Source of the DNA: an uncultured Oscillospiraceae bacterium
GTDB taxonomy: Bacteria; Bacillota; Clostridia; Oscillospirales; Oscillospiraceae
NCBI GenBank assembly: GCA_934573935.1
Contig: CAKTMO010000002.1
Coordinates: forward strand, 1 to 64,000
Length of the DNA stretch: 64,000 nt
Direction of reading: 5' to 3'
Shown here: one piece after another, positions 1 to 9,500 of the stretch
Layout: every line of letters starts with the position of its first letter
Numbering within the stretch: position 1 is the stretch's first letter
Position numbers and translations under genes: made by a program
Notes under the pieces: model-generated
Database searches by the model: none
Seen by the model: only the letters and a program-made list of their open reading frames with translations
What the model was told of the DNA's origin: nothing

Positions 1-140
1 AGGGCGTAGGTCATGGCCACGCAGTTGATGGAGGGACGGATCATGGGGTGATCCACCCAGTTGTCGATCTTCTCGCCAAACATGTAGACACGGGTGTTCA
101 GCTTACGCAGGGAGTCGATGTACTCTTTCGCGGTCATCAT
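1..140 (-). CDS. 4-hydroxybutyryl-CoA dehydratase / HpaB-family protein (N-terminal fragment)
   Basis: Only the first 46 codons lie in the window; the gene continues past base 1. The start is the ATG pair at 135-140, preceded on the minus strand by a GGAGG. The visible N-terminus (MMTAKEYIDSLRKL, then a W-V-D-H-P-M segment followed by a P-S-I-N segment) matches the opening of the 4-hydroxyphenylacetate 3-hydroxylase / 4-hydroxybutyryl-CoA dehydratase (AbfD) family. In anaerobes the family member is usually the [4Fe-4S]-flavin enzyme converting 4-hydroxybutyryl-CoA or vinylacetyl-CoA to crotonyl-CoA. The neighbouring crotonase and PFOR genes favour the CoA-ester enzyme over a monooxygenase, but the diagnostic cysteines and histidine are outside the window. 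It is the last visible gene of the leftward operon. Confidence 0.75.
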   Translation of the reverse strand, partial: MMTAKEYIDSLRKLNTRVYMFGEKIDNWVDHPMIRPSINCVAMTYA

Positions 141-161
141 AAAGGATGTTCCTCCGATTCT

Positions 162-962
162 TTATTTTTCGCGCCCCTGAAACACAGGCGGGCGCTTTTC
201 CAAAAACGCCTGAAATGCCTCGGCAAAATCCGGATGCTGCGCCATATAGCGCGTGTGAATGATCTCCAGATCGTTTTTCCGTTTCATCTGGAGATCCTCC
301 TGCCGGTCCATACAGGCCTTAAAATACTCTAAAATATAGGGTCCCTTTGCCGTCAGCTCGCGGGCCATCGCCATGGCCTCCTCCCGCAGACGCTCCTGGG
401 GTACGATGCGGTTGACCACACCATACTGCATCAGCTCCTCCACAGGGACAAACCGTCCCGTATAGGCCATTTCACGCATGATATGCGCCGGCAGGAGCCG
501 TGCAAGATGCCCGCTGCCGCCCGTCACGCAGATGTTCACCTCCGGCAGTCCCAGCTTGGTGCCCTCCGCCGCGATGGCAAGATCCGCCCCCGCCATATAG
601 CAAAGGCCGCCGCCCAGGCAGTATCCGTGCACCGCGCAGATCACCGGCGTCCGCAGCTCATACAGGGCAAGGGCGCTGTTATAATACTTCTCCTGTGTAT
701 CACTGACGGTGCGCTCCTCAATACTTCGTTTGAACAGATGGATGTCCACACCGGCCGTAAAGGTCTTGCAGGCGGAGATCAGCACCGTCACCCAGGCGTC
801 GTCCTCCTGATTGATGTAACGGCATACCTGCACCAATTCCTCTTCAAATGCTTCGTCGATCACATTGATAGGCTGATGCGCCATGTTGATCACCGCGATA
901 TGGTCGTTGATCTCCAGCACAAAGCGCGTCAGCGGCTTTCCGAAAATACGGTTTATCGTCAT
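162..962 (-). CDS. Enoyl-CoA hydratase/isomerase (crotonase) family protein
   Basis: A 266-residue crotonase-fold protein expected to act on an acyl-CoA in the cytoplasm. The substrate-activating FTAGVD segment (68-73), the oxyanion-hole glycines (CLGGGL, 115-120) and the LPE glutamate (Glu141, equivalent to the second catalytic Glu of rat hydratase) are present. The first catalytic glutamate, which normally follows the GGG-C step, is replaced by Cys121. Hydratases need both acids, while enoyl-CoA isomerases and several other crotonases manage with one, so an isomerase-like role is at least as likely as hydration. It lies 21 bases upstream of the AbfD-like gene and is probably co-transcribed with it. 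Confidence 0.85.
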   Translation of the reverse strand: MTINRIFGKPLTRFVLEINDHIAVINMAHQPINVIDEAFEEELVQVCRYINQEDDAWVTVLISACKTFTAGVDIHLFKRSIEERTVSDTQEKYYNSALALYELRTPVICAVHGYCLGGGLCYMAGADLAIAAEGTKLGLPEVNICVTGGSGHLARLLPAHIMREMAYTGRFVPVEELMQYGVVNRIVPQERLREEAMAMARELTAKGPYILEYFKACMDRQEDLQMKRKNDLEIIHTRYMAQHPDFAEAFQAFLEKRPPVFQGREK

Positions 963-975
963 TGCACTGCCCTCT

Positions 976-1740
976 TTAATATTCCAAATAGCTCTTCGGC
1001 AGTCCGTCGATCATATCCGTCGTCAGGGAATAGGGCGCGATGGGATAGCGCAGACCGTTCTTAAACAGCTGCTCCACTCCGTTCACCGCCCGCTCCAGAT
1101 CCTCTGCCTTCATGGAGATCACCAGCTCGTCATCCTTCAAGCCGCCGAACTTTCTGTCCGCAAAGCTGGGGATCGACACCTTCGGCTTTCCGGTCAGGAT
1201 GGTGCTCACCCAGCTGTCAGAGCAGGTGGATTCCCCCACAAAGGTAAATGTCAGTTTTTCATATCCGTAATACTGCCATCCCGCCAGCAGCATAAACGTC
1301 TGTGCCGAGTCGGCGTAAATAATGCAGGCGTCCGGCTCCTCCAACCGGCCGGATACCAGCGGCGAGGCCACCAACCCCACATACTTGGCGGGCAGACAGG
1401 CCAGCGCCTCGTGGTGCGCCTGCGAATCCTCCAGCCGGTCATAGTATACCTTGTCAAATATCTTGGCGGAGTGCCATTTCTCGTCCCGCGCAAACATGCC
1501 GTGGATGCCGCGGCAGTAGTTGATGTGTACCGTCTGCGCCAGGCAGGCCACCGTCCAGTTCAGCTGCACCGCCTGCGAAATGGTCGTACAGGGGGAGATA
1601 TGGCGCGTCGGAATCCGCACCTTCGGAACCGCTCTCAGCTCCTCCTCCGATTCAAAATACTTGACGCCCACCGGCGTTTGCTTGATCCGCAGATACTTCA
1701 CCATACGATCCGTGATCGCTTTCCAATCATGTGTAGCCAT
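976..1740 (-). CDS. DUF169 family protein
   Basis: A 254-residue soluble protein resembling the DUF169 (PF02596) family, whose biochemical role is not established. The ATG at 1740 was chosen because a GGAGGCG lies seven bases upstream; an in-frame start 13 codons earlier has no such site. Seen in the protein are several conserved-looking cysteines (CTT near 50, CLAQ near 65, CRG near 75), which could bind a metal or cofactor; this is inference. It sits 13 bases before the crotonase gene and downstream of the IlvD-type dehydratase, so it is likely part of the same catabolic unit. Confidence 0.7.
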   Translation of the reverse strand: MATHDWKAITDRMVKYLRIKQTPVGVKYFESEEELRAVPKVRIPTRHISPCTTISQAVQLNWTVACLAQTVHINYCRGIHGMFARDEKWHSAKIFDKVYYDRLEDSQAHHEALACLPAKYVGLVASPLVSGRLEEPDACIIYADSAQTFMLLAGWQYYGYEKLTFTFVGESTCSDSWVSTILTGKPKVSIPSFADRKFGGLKDDELVISMKAEDLERAVNGVEQLFKNGLRYPIAPYSLTTDMIDGLPKSYLEY

Positions 1741-1769
1741 AATACGCCTCCAGCTTCTCCTATTGTTAT

Positions 1770-1807
1770 GCGGAACCACAGTGCCGTACCGTGCGCTGTG
1801 GTTCCGC
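1770..1807. other. Intercistronic stem-loop
   Basis: Perfect 12-bp inverted repeat (1770-1781 with 1796-1807, loop of 14) between the IlvD-type gene and the DUF169 gene. A T-run follows it only on the plus-strand side, so for the leftward mRNA it looks like a processing or stabilising hairpin rather than a terminator. Confidence 0.55.
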
Positions 1808-1813
1808 TGTTTT

Positions 1814-3544
1814 TTATAAGCCCGCGCCCTTCATGGCAGAGCGGGCGCCGTCCGTGTACCGTTTGTAGATGCCGGTACGTTGTTCCTTTTCCTTCAAGGG
1901 CATCGTTGCCTTGCGCTGCGCAAACACCGCCGCCACCTCCTCCGGCGTCTTTTCCACACCGTCGAAGCCGACCACGTCCAGACTGCGCGCCTTCACATCA
2001 AAGCGGATCAGGTCGCCGTCCATCACATACGCCAGCGGGCCGCCCACTGCGGCCTCCGGCGAAACGTGGCCGATCGCGGGGCCCCGCGTAGCGCCGGAAA
2101 AACGCCCATCCGTAACAAGGGACACCGTTCCGTTCAGTCCCTTGTCGCAGACGATGGCCTCCGTGGTCATCAGCATCTCCGGCATACCGGAGCCTCGCGG
2201 CCCCTCATAGCGGATGATCAGGATGTCCCCCGGCTGCACCCGCCGCTCCACCACAGCGTAAAAGCAGTCCTCCTCGCTGTTGAAGACCCGCGCGGGGCCG
2301 GTGTGGCTGCGCATCTCCGGTGCGATGGCCGCGTATTTGACCACCGCGCCCTCCGGCGCGATGTTTCCCTTCAGCACCGCCACAGAGCCCGTCTCATGGA
2401 TCTCCTCCACCGGCACCATCACATCCCGCCGCTCAAGGCCGTAGTTATGCAGATAGCCCAGATTGCGGTCAAAGAAATTGTCCCGCAGCATATCCTCCAG
2501 ATTGTCGCCCAGCGTCTTTCCCGTAATGGTCATCACGTCCAGATCCAGGTGCTCCCGCACCATCTGCTGGATCATCGGTATCCCGCCGGCAAACCAGAAC
2601 GTCTCGGTGGGCCACCTGCCGCTGGGCAGGATGTTGGCAATGTGCGGCACCTTGTGGTTGATCTCGTCAAACAGCTCCACCGGCAGCTCAATGCCCAGCT
2701 CATGAGCCAGATCCGGCAGATGGATCATCGCGTTGGTGGAACCGCCCACCGCGCAGTGCACCACAATGGCGTTGCGCAGCGCCCGCTCGTTCACGATAGA
2801 GCGGAACGTGATCCCGCGCCTGACCAGCTCCATCACCGCGTGTCCCGCCTGACGGGCATAGCTCTCGATATCCCGCATGGTGGCCGGTGCCAACGCGCTG
2901 CCCGGCAGCGCCACGCCCAGCGCCTCCGTCATGCTCTGCATGGTGCTGGCCGTGCCGTAGATCTGACAGGAGCCCACAGACGGGCAGCCCGTCAGCTTGA
3001 AATCGCGGATCTCCTGCTCGGTGATCCCCTCACCCCGCTTCTGGCGCAGGGAGATATCCCCCGCCTCGCAGCAGGAAGTCATATTCCGGGCCGGCCGCAT
3101 GCTGCCGCCCGGCACAAACACCGTGGGCAGATCCAGACGGGCCGCCGCCTTCAGATGGGCGGGGATCGACTTGTCGCAGGAGGACAGCAGTACCAGTCCA
3201 TCCCATGACACAAAGCGTCCGTGCAGTTCCACCATATCCGCGATGGCCTCGCGGGAGGCCAGGATATAGTTCATGCCGTCATGGCCCTGGGCGCAGCCGT
3301 CGCAGATGTCCGTCGTGTGGAAATGCCCCGGCTTTCCGCCGGACTGATACACCCCGATCATCGCCTGCTGCGCCAGCCGGTCAAGGTGTGCGCTGCCGGG
3401 ATGGCTGTCGCCGAACACATCCTCCACCAGTATCTGCTTGCGCTGTATGTCCGCCTCATCCCAGCCGATGGCCAGCTGCAATGCGTCAAACTGCGGCCAG
3501 ACATACCGCTCCTTCTCGCTTCTGTTTACATTCTTGAACTCCAT
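1814..3544 (-). CDS. IlvD/Edd family dehydratase
   Basis: A 576-residue member of the dihydroxyacid / sugar-acid dehydratase family, which removes water from a 2,3-dihydroxy acid to give a 2-oxo acid. Visible motifs are [12 protein letters not shown] (80-91), CDKSIP (123-128), TGCPSVGSC (185-193) and GRFSG near the C-terminus. Cys123 and Cys187 or Cys193 fit Fe-S ligands. The PCN tripeptide that usually carries the first ligand is not seen; the equivalent stretch reads HPGSAHL (48-54), with Cys81 and Cys84 nearby instead. Association with a TRAP transporter and a 2-hydroxyacid dehydrogenase argues for carbohydrate-acid catabolism, not isoleucine/valine synthesis. The exact substrate cannot be read from sequence. 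Confidence 0.88.
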   Translation of the reverse strand: MEFKNVNRSEKERYVWPQFDALQLAIGWDEADIQRKQILVEDVFGDSHPGSAHLDRLAQQAMIGVYQSGGKPGHFHTTDICDGCAQGHDGMNYILASREAIADMVELHGRFVSWDGLVLLSSCDKSIPAHLKAAARLDLPTVFVPGGSMRPARNMTSCCEAGDISLRQKRGEGITEQEIRDFKLTGCPSVGSCQIYGTASTMQSMTEALGVALPGSALAPATMRDIESYARQAGHAVMELVRRGITFRSIVNERALRNAIVVHCAVGGSTNAMIHLPDLAHELGIELPVELFDEINHKVPHIANILPSGRWPTETFWFAGGIPMIQQMVREHLDLDVMTITGKTLGDNLEDMLRDNFFDRNLGYLHNYGLERRDVMVPVEEIHETGSVAVLKGNIAPEGAVVKYAAIAPEMRSHTGPARVFNSEEDCFYAVVERRVQPGDILIIRYEGPRGSGMPEMLMTTEAIVCDKGLNGTVSLVTDGRFSGATRGPAIGHVSPEAAVGGPLAYVMDGDLIRFDVKARSLDVVGFDGVEKTPEEVAAVFAQRKATMPLKEKEQRTGIYKRYTDGARSAMKGAGL

Positions 3545-3569
3545 GCCGTTCCTCCTTGCCGTCTGCCTC

Positions 3570-4853
3570 TCAGCTCTTGATCAAACTGGGCAGCCACGTA
3601 ACAGCCCCGGGGATAAAGGACAGAATGATGATCAGGATCACCATAGCCGTCAAGAACGGCGCCAGCGCCTTGGCGCCCTTCATCACAGGGATCTTGGCGA
3701 TACCGCAGCAGATGAACAGCAGCACACCCACGGGAGGCGTGCAGGCGCCCATGATGCACATGATGATGCCCAGGTTGGCAAAGTGTACCGGATCAATACC
3801 GATGCTGGCAATGATAGGCGCCACCACCGGCACAGCCAGGATCAGCAGCGCGGTAGTATCAATGAAGAAGCCCAGAATAAACAGGCCGATCAGCAGCAGA
3901 ATAAAGACGATCTGCTTGTTGTCCGTAAAGCCCAGCACCGCGTTAAGCAGGATATTGGCAAACTGGCCGCGGGTCAGCATCCAGCTGAGCACCTGTGCAA
4001 AGCCGATCACGATCATCGTGGTGGCCGCAACAGTAGCGGCGTTGATGAACACGGTGGGCAGGCTCTTAAGGGTCAGATTCCGCTTGGCAAAGCCCACGAT
4101 GGTGCCGTAGACGCAGGCCACAACGCCCGCCTCGGTGGCGGAGAAAATACCGCTGAGGATGCCGCCCAGAATGATCAGGGGCATGATCAGCGCAGGCAGC
4201 GCCTCCACAAACGTCTTGCCCACATAGCCAAAGCCGCGCCATTCACCCTTGCGGAAGTTGTCCCGCTTGGCATACCACACGATCAGCGCCATCTGCACCA
4301 AACCAATGAGAATGCCGGGGATCACGCCGCCCATAAACAGCGCCGACACAGACAGTCCGGACATAGAGGCGTACACGATCGCGCAGATGCTGGGCGGGAT
4401 GATCGGCCCGATACAGGCGGAGGCCGCCGTAACCGCCACGCTGAATTCCGGCGTATAGCCATCCTCCTCCATGGCGGGGATCAACATTGCGCCGATAGAG
4501 GAGGCATCCGCGGCGGCGGAGCCGGAAAGGCCGGCAAACATCATGCTGGCCAGCACGTTCACGTGCGCCAGACCGCCGCGGATGTGGCCGATCAAGCTGT
4601 TGGAAAAGCGAATGATGCTGCGGGTAATACCGCCGCCGTTCATCAGCTCACCGGCCAGGATAAAGAAAGGTATTGCCATCAGGGCCGTTGCGTCCATGGC
4701 GGCAAATACACGCTGGGGGATCACCATCAGGGGGATATTCTGCGCCACCGTCACAATGGTGATCGCGCCCGAAATACCCATACTGAAGGCAATGGGGAAG
4801 CCTAACAAAACCAATACAAAGAAACAAATCAGGATAACAGCAATGATATTCAC
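3570..4853 (-). CDS. dctM: TRAP transporter large permease, DctM subunit
   Basis: A 427-residue very hydrophobic protein with about a dozen predicted membrane segments, matching the DctM/SiaM large subunit of tripartite ATP-independent periplasmic transporters. The family imports organic acids using an ion gradient and a dedicated binding protein. Typical features seen are the glycine-rich amphipathic turns, a [14 protein letters not shown] segment near residue 100 and a [10 protein letters not shown] segment near 155. Its ATG overlaps the dctQ stop by four bases (ATGA), so the two membrane subunits are translationally coupled. Confidence 0.95.
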   Translation of the reverse strand: MNIIAVILICFFVLVLLGFPIAFSMGISGAITIVTVAQNIPLMVIPQRVFAAMDATALMAIPFFILAGELMNGGGITRSIIRFSNSLIGHIRGGLAHVNVLASMMFAGLSGSAAADASSIGAMLIPAMEEDGYTPEFSVAVTAASACIGPIIPPSICAIVYASMSGLSVSALFMGGVIPGILIGLVQMALIVWYAKRDNFRKGEWRGFGYVGKTFVEALPALIMPLIILGGILSGIFSATEAGVVACVYGTIVGFAKRNLTLKSLPTVFINAATVAATTMIVIGFAQVLSWMLTRGQFANILLNAVLGFTDNKQIVFILLLIGLFILGFFIDTTALLILAVPVVAPIIASIGIDPVHFANLGIIMCIMGACTPPVGVLLFICCGIAKIPVMKGAKALAPFLTAMVILIIILSFIPGAVTWLPSLIKS

Positions 4854-5383
4854 AGCAGCGGCCCCTCCTCTTCTCTGATTTTTTCCACATCAACGTCATA
4901 CTTGTCCAGTACGTCGTCGGTCTTGCCCTTGATGTCGTTCACCAGACGCTCAATGCCGAAGATCAGCATCAGCGTAAAGCCCAGGGGCATACCGCAGTAC
5001 ACCACGCGCATGGGAATCCGCATCGCCGCCGACACCTGCGCACCGGCTGCAATGACCAGCTTGACGCTGTAGACGATCATGAACACGAAGAATGCAAGCA
5101 CCAGCGCATCCACAACGGTCTGATACGCCTTGTGGGCACGCTTGGGGATCACACGGTAGATCACATCGATATACATATGAGAATTGCTGCCCACAGCCAA
5201 TCCGCAGGCCAGCATAATCACCCAGTTAAATACATAGCGGGAAAACTCTTCCGACCAGATAATGGAGTTATTCAGAATATATCTGGCAATCACACCCGCA
5301 AAGGTAACGATCACAACGGCCGCGAACAAAATCACGATCAACGCCTTCGTCACCTTGCGTAAAACATCGCAAATCTTTGTCAT
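4850..5383 (-). CDS. dctQ: TRAP transporter small permease, DctQ subunit
   Basis: A 177-residue protein with four predicted membrane helices (about 15-35, 48-66, 88-108 and 130-150), the size and layout of DctQ small subunits. The NNSIIWSEEFSRYVFNWVI-like stretch near residues 38-56 is typical of the family. It forms the membrane domain with the downstream DctM. It follows the binding-protein gene after a 110-base gap containing a strong hairpin, a common arrangement for making more binding protein than permease. Confidence 0.93.
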   Translation of the reverse strand: MTKICDVLRKVTKALIVILFAAVVIVTFAGVIARYILNNSIIWSEEFSRYVFNWVIMLACGLAVGSNSHMYIDVIYRVIPKRAHKAYQTVVDALVLAFFVFMIVYSVKLVIAAGAQVSAAMRIPMRVVYCGMPLGFTLMLIFGIERLVNDIKGKTDDVLDKYDVDVEKIREEEGPLL

Positions 5384-5408
5384 TTACTCGCTCCTCCTGT
5401 GTTAGATG

Positions 5409-5436
5409 GCTGGGGCGGGCCGAAACCCGCCCCAGC
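5409..5436. other. Stem-loop between dctP and dctQM
   Basis: Perfect 11-bp GC-rich inverted repeat with a six-base loop just after dctP in the leftward transcript. No U-run follows it, so it is more likely an mRNA-stabilising or partial-termination hairpin that raises dctP over dctQM than a full terminator. Confidence 0.55.
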
Positions 5437-5493
5437 AGGATCACTCACGGGCCGCCCGGGGGTAAGGGCGGTCACTTCATCGGATCGATCCGC

Positions 5494-6552
5494 TCAGCGC
5501 AGGCTCTGCACGATGTCGTACAGCTTCTGAGCGTTCTCGGTATCCTTCAGCCAGTTGTTCTGCAGGTCGGCGCAAGCCTCCTTCATGGTCTCCTTCTGGG
5601 CGGCGGTCACATCGGTAACGGTGATACCGGCGTCACGCAGCTCCTGGATCTGGCTCTCCTCCACGGAAATAACGTTGTTGTTGTTCTGCTCGATCAGATA
5701 GGAAATGTTGTCGCTGATGATCTTCTGTGCCTCTTCCGGCAGGTTGTTCCAGGTGTTGCTGGAGATCATCACGCCGGAAACGGAGGTCTGATGGTTGGTC
5801 AGATAGCAATACTTAAAGGTCTCCTGCAGGTTCTCCATCAGGACCGCGTGGACATGGACCTCAAAGGCCTCCACGATCTTGGTGGACATGGCGGTGTACA
5901 CTTCGCTCCAGGGCACAGCCGTGGGATTCGCCTTCAGGGAGGTCCAGATGCCGGTAGCCATGGGAGCCTCGGGCACGCGGATCTTCAGGCCGCTCAGGGT
6001 GGACAGATCGTCCATGTTGGCTTCCTTATTGGAATACAGATAGCGGTTGCCTTGCACCAGGAAGGTCAGCAGCTTGATGTTGTGGTTGGCCAGGTCGTTG
6101 GCCAGAACGCCGTTCAGCTCCTCGTTGTCCAGAACCTTCTGGGCGTGGTCATAGCTGTCGAACACGAAGGGCAGGTTGAAAATACCGGCAGCGGGGGCAT
6201 AGTTCTCGATGACGCCGGCGGAAATATACGCCATGTCAACCGTTCCCATGGACAGGCCTTCCAGCTCGTCGCGCTCACCGCCCAGCTGAGAAGCGGGGTA
6301 CACGGTGATCTCAATCATGCCGTTGGAATCCTCTTTCACCTTGTCGGCAAAGGCCTGCATAGCCATGCCTGTGGGGGCGCTGGCCTGCTGGGAATGGGCA
6401 AAGGACAGCTCGATCTTTTCGGTCAGTCCGCTGGCGGCGTTGGGATCAGTGCTGTCGCCGGAGTCAGGGGTGTCGTTCGTGCCACCGCAGGCCACAAGAG
6501 ACAGGGCCAGGATGAGCGCCAGGATCAGGCTCAGGATTTGCTTTGTTTTCAT
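5494..6552 (-). CDS. dctP: TRAP transporter substrate-binding protein, DctP family
   Basis: A 352-residue secreted binding protein. The start at 6552 has GGAGG eight bases upstream; the in-frame ATG five codons earlier overlaps that site and was rejected. Residues 1-22 form a lipoprotein signal peptide with Cys22 in LVAC, followed by a Ser/Thr/Asp-rich linker, so the mature protein should be lipid-anchored. The DctP family features are visible: a GGERDELEGLSMG-like loop and a PEAPMATGIW segment with the conserved substrate-binding region. It captures an organic acid for DctQM; the neighbouring dehydratase suggests a hydroxy or sugar acid. Confidence 0.93.
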   Translation of the reverse strand: MKTKQILSLILALILALSLVACGGTNDTPDSGDSTDPNAASGLTEKIELSFAHSQQASAPTGMAMQAFADKVKEDSNGMIEITVYPASQLGGERDELEGLSMGTVDMAYISAGVIENYAPAAGIFNLPFVFDSYDHAQKVLDNEELNGVLANDLANHNIKLLTFLVQGNRYLYSNKEANMDDLSTLSGLKIRVPEAPMATGIWTSLKANPTAVPWSEVYTAMSTKIVEAFEVHVHAVLMENLQETFKYCYLTNHQTSVSGVMISSNTWNNLPEEAQKIISDNISYLIEQNNNNVISVEESQIQELRDAGITVTDVTAAQKETMKEACADLQNNWLKDTENAQKLYDIVQSLR

Positions 6553-6599
6553 GTATGTTTCCTCCATTTTTATTTATTTCGAAACCCGCTGCATGCCGT

Positions 6600-9500
6600 T
6601 CACTCGTCGGTGTTCAGGCACTTCGCCAGTCTCAAAATCTCATTATACTGCGTGGTCACGTCCTTCTCCGCCTGCTCAAACAGCTTGTGGGCGATCTCTG
6701 GGAAACGGGCCTCCAGCGAAGCAAAGCGGGACTCCCCACGCAGGAATGCCCGATAGTCGCCGTTGGGTGCCTTGGAATCAATGGTCAGCGGATGCCCCTC
6801 GTTCAGCGGATTGTAGCGGTACAGCGGCCAGAAGCCGACCTCCACCGCCTTCTTCATCTCCTCCTGCACGCAGGACATGCCCGCGCGGATACCATGGGAA
6901 ATGCACGGCGTGTAGGCAATGATGATGGAGGGGCCGGGATAGGCCACCGCCTCGGTCACCGCCTTGATCAGCTGGTTGGGATTGGCGCCCATGGCCACCT
7001 GTGCCACGTAAACGTCGCCGTAGGTCATCATCTGGCGGCCCAGATCCTTGCGGCGCGTGCGCTTGCCCGCCGTCTGGAATTTGGCGGAAGCACCCAGCGG
7101 CGTCGCCTTGGAGGCCTGTCCACCGGTGTTGGAGTACACCTGGGTATCCACGATAAAGATGTTCACATCCTCGCCGGAGGCGATCACGTGATCCAGTCCG
7201 CCGAAGCCGATGTCATACGCCCATCCGTCGCCGCCGAACATCCAAATGCTCTTCTTGGTAAACTGATCCTTGTGCAGCAGCATTTCGGCGGCCAGCTCTC
7301 CGGCGCGGCCCTCCAGGTTCGCCGCTTCCAGCGCCTGCTCCATCTTCTTGCTGGGCACGTCGCAGCCGTACAGCTCATCAAAGTGGGCCAGCCACTCGTT
7401 CAGCGCATCGGCCAGCGCACCGGAACCAACCAGTGTCAGCAGCTCCTGAGCCTGAAGGCGGACCTCATTGCGGCGCTGGTGTACGCCGATGGCCATGCCC
7501 AGACCGCACTCCGCCTGATTTTCAAACAGCGAGCAAACGTAGCTGGGGCCCTTCCCCTCCTTGTTCGTCGTGTAGGGGAAAGAGGGCATTGCCGCGCTCC
7601 ACGCCATGGAGCAGCCGATGGCGTTGACCCAATAGGCCTTGTCGCCGTAAAGCTGCGTGATCAGCTTTGCATAGGGGGTCTGTCCGCACCCTGCACATGC
7701 GCCGGAGAACTCCAGCAGCGGCAGACGGAACTGGCTGCCCTTCACCGTCTTGGGGTCAAACTGGTCGCCCTTGTCGGAAAGGGTCAGCGCATACTCCCAA
7801 TTCTCGGTCTTTTCCAGCAGGCCGGTAGCCGGCGTCATGGTGATGGCCTTCTCCTTGGCGGGGCAGCAGGCTACGCAGCTGCCGCAGCCCGTGCAGTCCA
7901 TCGAGCTGATCTGCAGGCTGTAGCGATACGGTGCCTTGGAGCCCTTCAGCGCCGCCGTCTGGAATCCCTCAGGCGCCTTCGCCGCCTCCTCCTCATCCAG
8001 CAGGAACGGCCGGATCACCGCATGGGGACATACATAGGAGCACTGGTTGCACTGCAGGCACTTCGTCGCGTCCCACACAGGGATCTGCGTGGCGATGCCG
8101 CGCTTTTCAAACACGGTGTTGCCCATCTTGAAGGTGCCGCCCTCGTGACCCACGAAGGTGCTGACCGGCAGATCATCGCCCCGCTGCGCCGTAATGGGCA
8201 TGATGATGTTGCGCACCTCTTCCGGCAGCTTCTCCAGATCGTGCTGTTCCTCCACGGCATCCTTCCATGCCGCAGGCACCTGCACCAGAACAGGGCTGTT
8301 GATACCGGCGTCCACGGCGGCCAGATTCATGGCCACCACCTTTTCACCCTTGCGGGCAAAGGACTTCTCCGCCGCCTTCTTCATGTAAGCCACCGCGTCC
8401 TCCACAGGGATCACCTTCGCCAGCTTGAAGAACGCCGCCTGCAGGATCATGCTGGACTTGTTGCCCAGACCCAGCTCCTCCGCGATCTTGTTTGCGTCCA
8501 CGATGTAGAAATGGATCTCATTTTCCGCCAGATAGCGCTTCACCTTTGCCGGCAGCATCTCATCCAGCTGCTCCACCGACCACTCCGTGTTCAGCAGGAA
8601 GGTGCCGCCCTTCTTCAGCTCGTGGATCATGTCATATTTTCCCAGATAAGACTGATTATGGCAAGCAATAAAATCAGCGCTCTTCACCAGATACGTGGCG
8701 CGGATGGGAGATTTGCTGAACCGCAGATGGGATTTTGTGATACCAAAGGACTTCTTTGTGTCGTACTCAAAGTACGCCTGCGTATACATGTCCGTATGGT
8801 CGCCTACGATCTTGGCGGAGTTCTTGTTGGCGCCCACCGTGCCGTCGCCGCCCAGACCCCAGAACTTGCAGGAGATGGTGTCAGCCGGCTCCGTCTTCAG
8901 CGGCGTGCTGGAATCCAGCGACAAATGCGTCACATCGTCCACGATGCCGATGGTAAAGCGGGGCTTGGGCGTCTCCAGCTTCATGTTGTCGAACACCGCC
9001 TTGATCTGCGCCGGATCCACGTCCTTGGAGCTCAGGCCGTAGCGTCCGCCATAGATCTCCGGACGCTCCTGGCAGCGGCTGAACGCCGCCACCACATCCA
9101 GATACACCGGCTCGCCGATGCTGCCCGGCTCGCGGGAGCGGTCCAGCACGGAAATGCGCTTCACGGTCTTGGGCAGCGCCCGCAGGAAATACTCCGTGGC
9201 AAAGGGACGGTACAGGTGGATCTGCAAATAACCCACCTTTTCCCCCTTGGCGGTCAGATAGTCCACCACCTCGCGGGCGGCCTCGCTGACCGAGCCGATG
9301 GCCACGATCACCCGCTCCGCGTCAGGCGCACCGTAGTAGTTGAACAGGTGATAATCTCTGCCGGTGATCTTGTTGATCTCCTGCATATAGCCCTCCACTA
9401 CCTCCGGCAGCGCGTCGTACTGGGGGTTGTTCGCCTCCGCGTTCTGGAAATACACGTCGGGGCCCTGTACGGTGGTGCGGATCACCGGATGGTCCGGATT

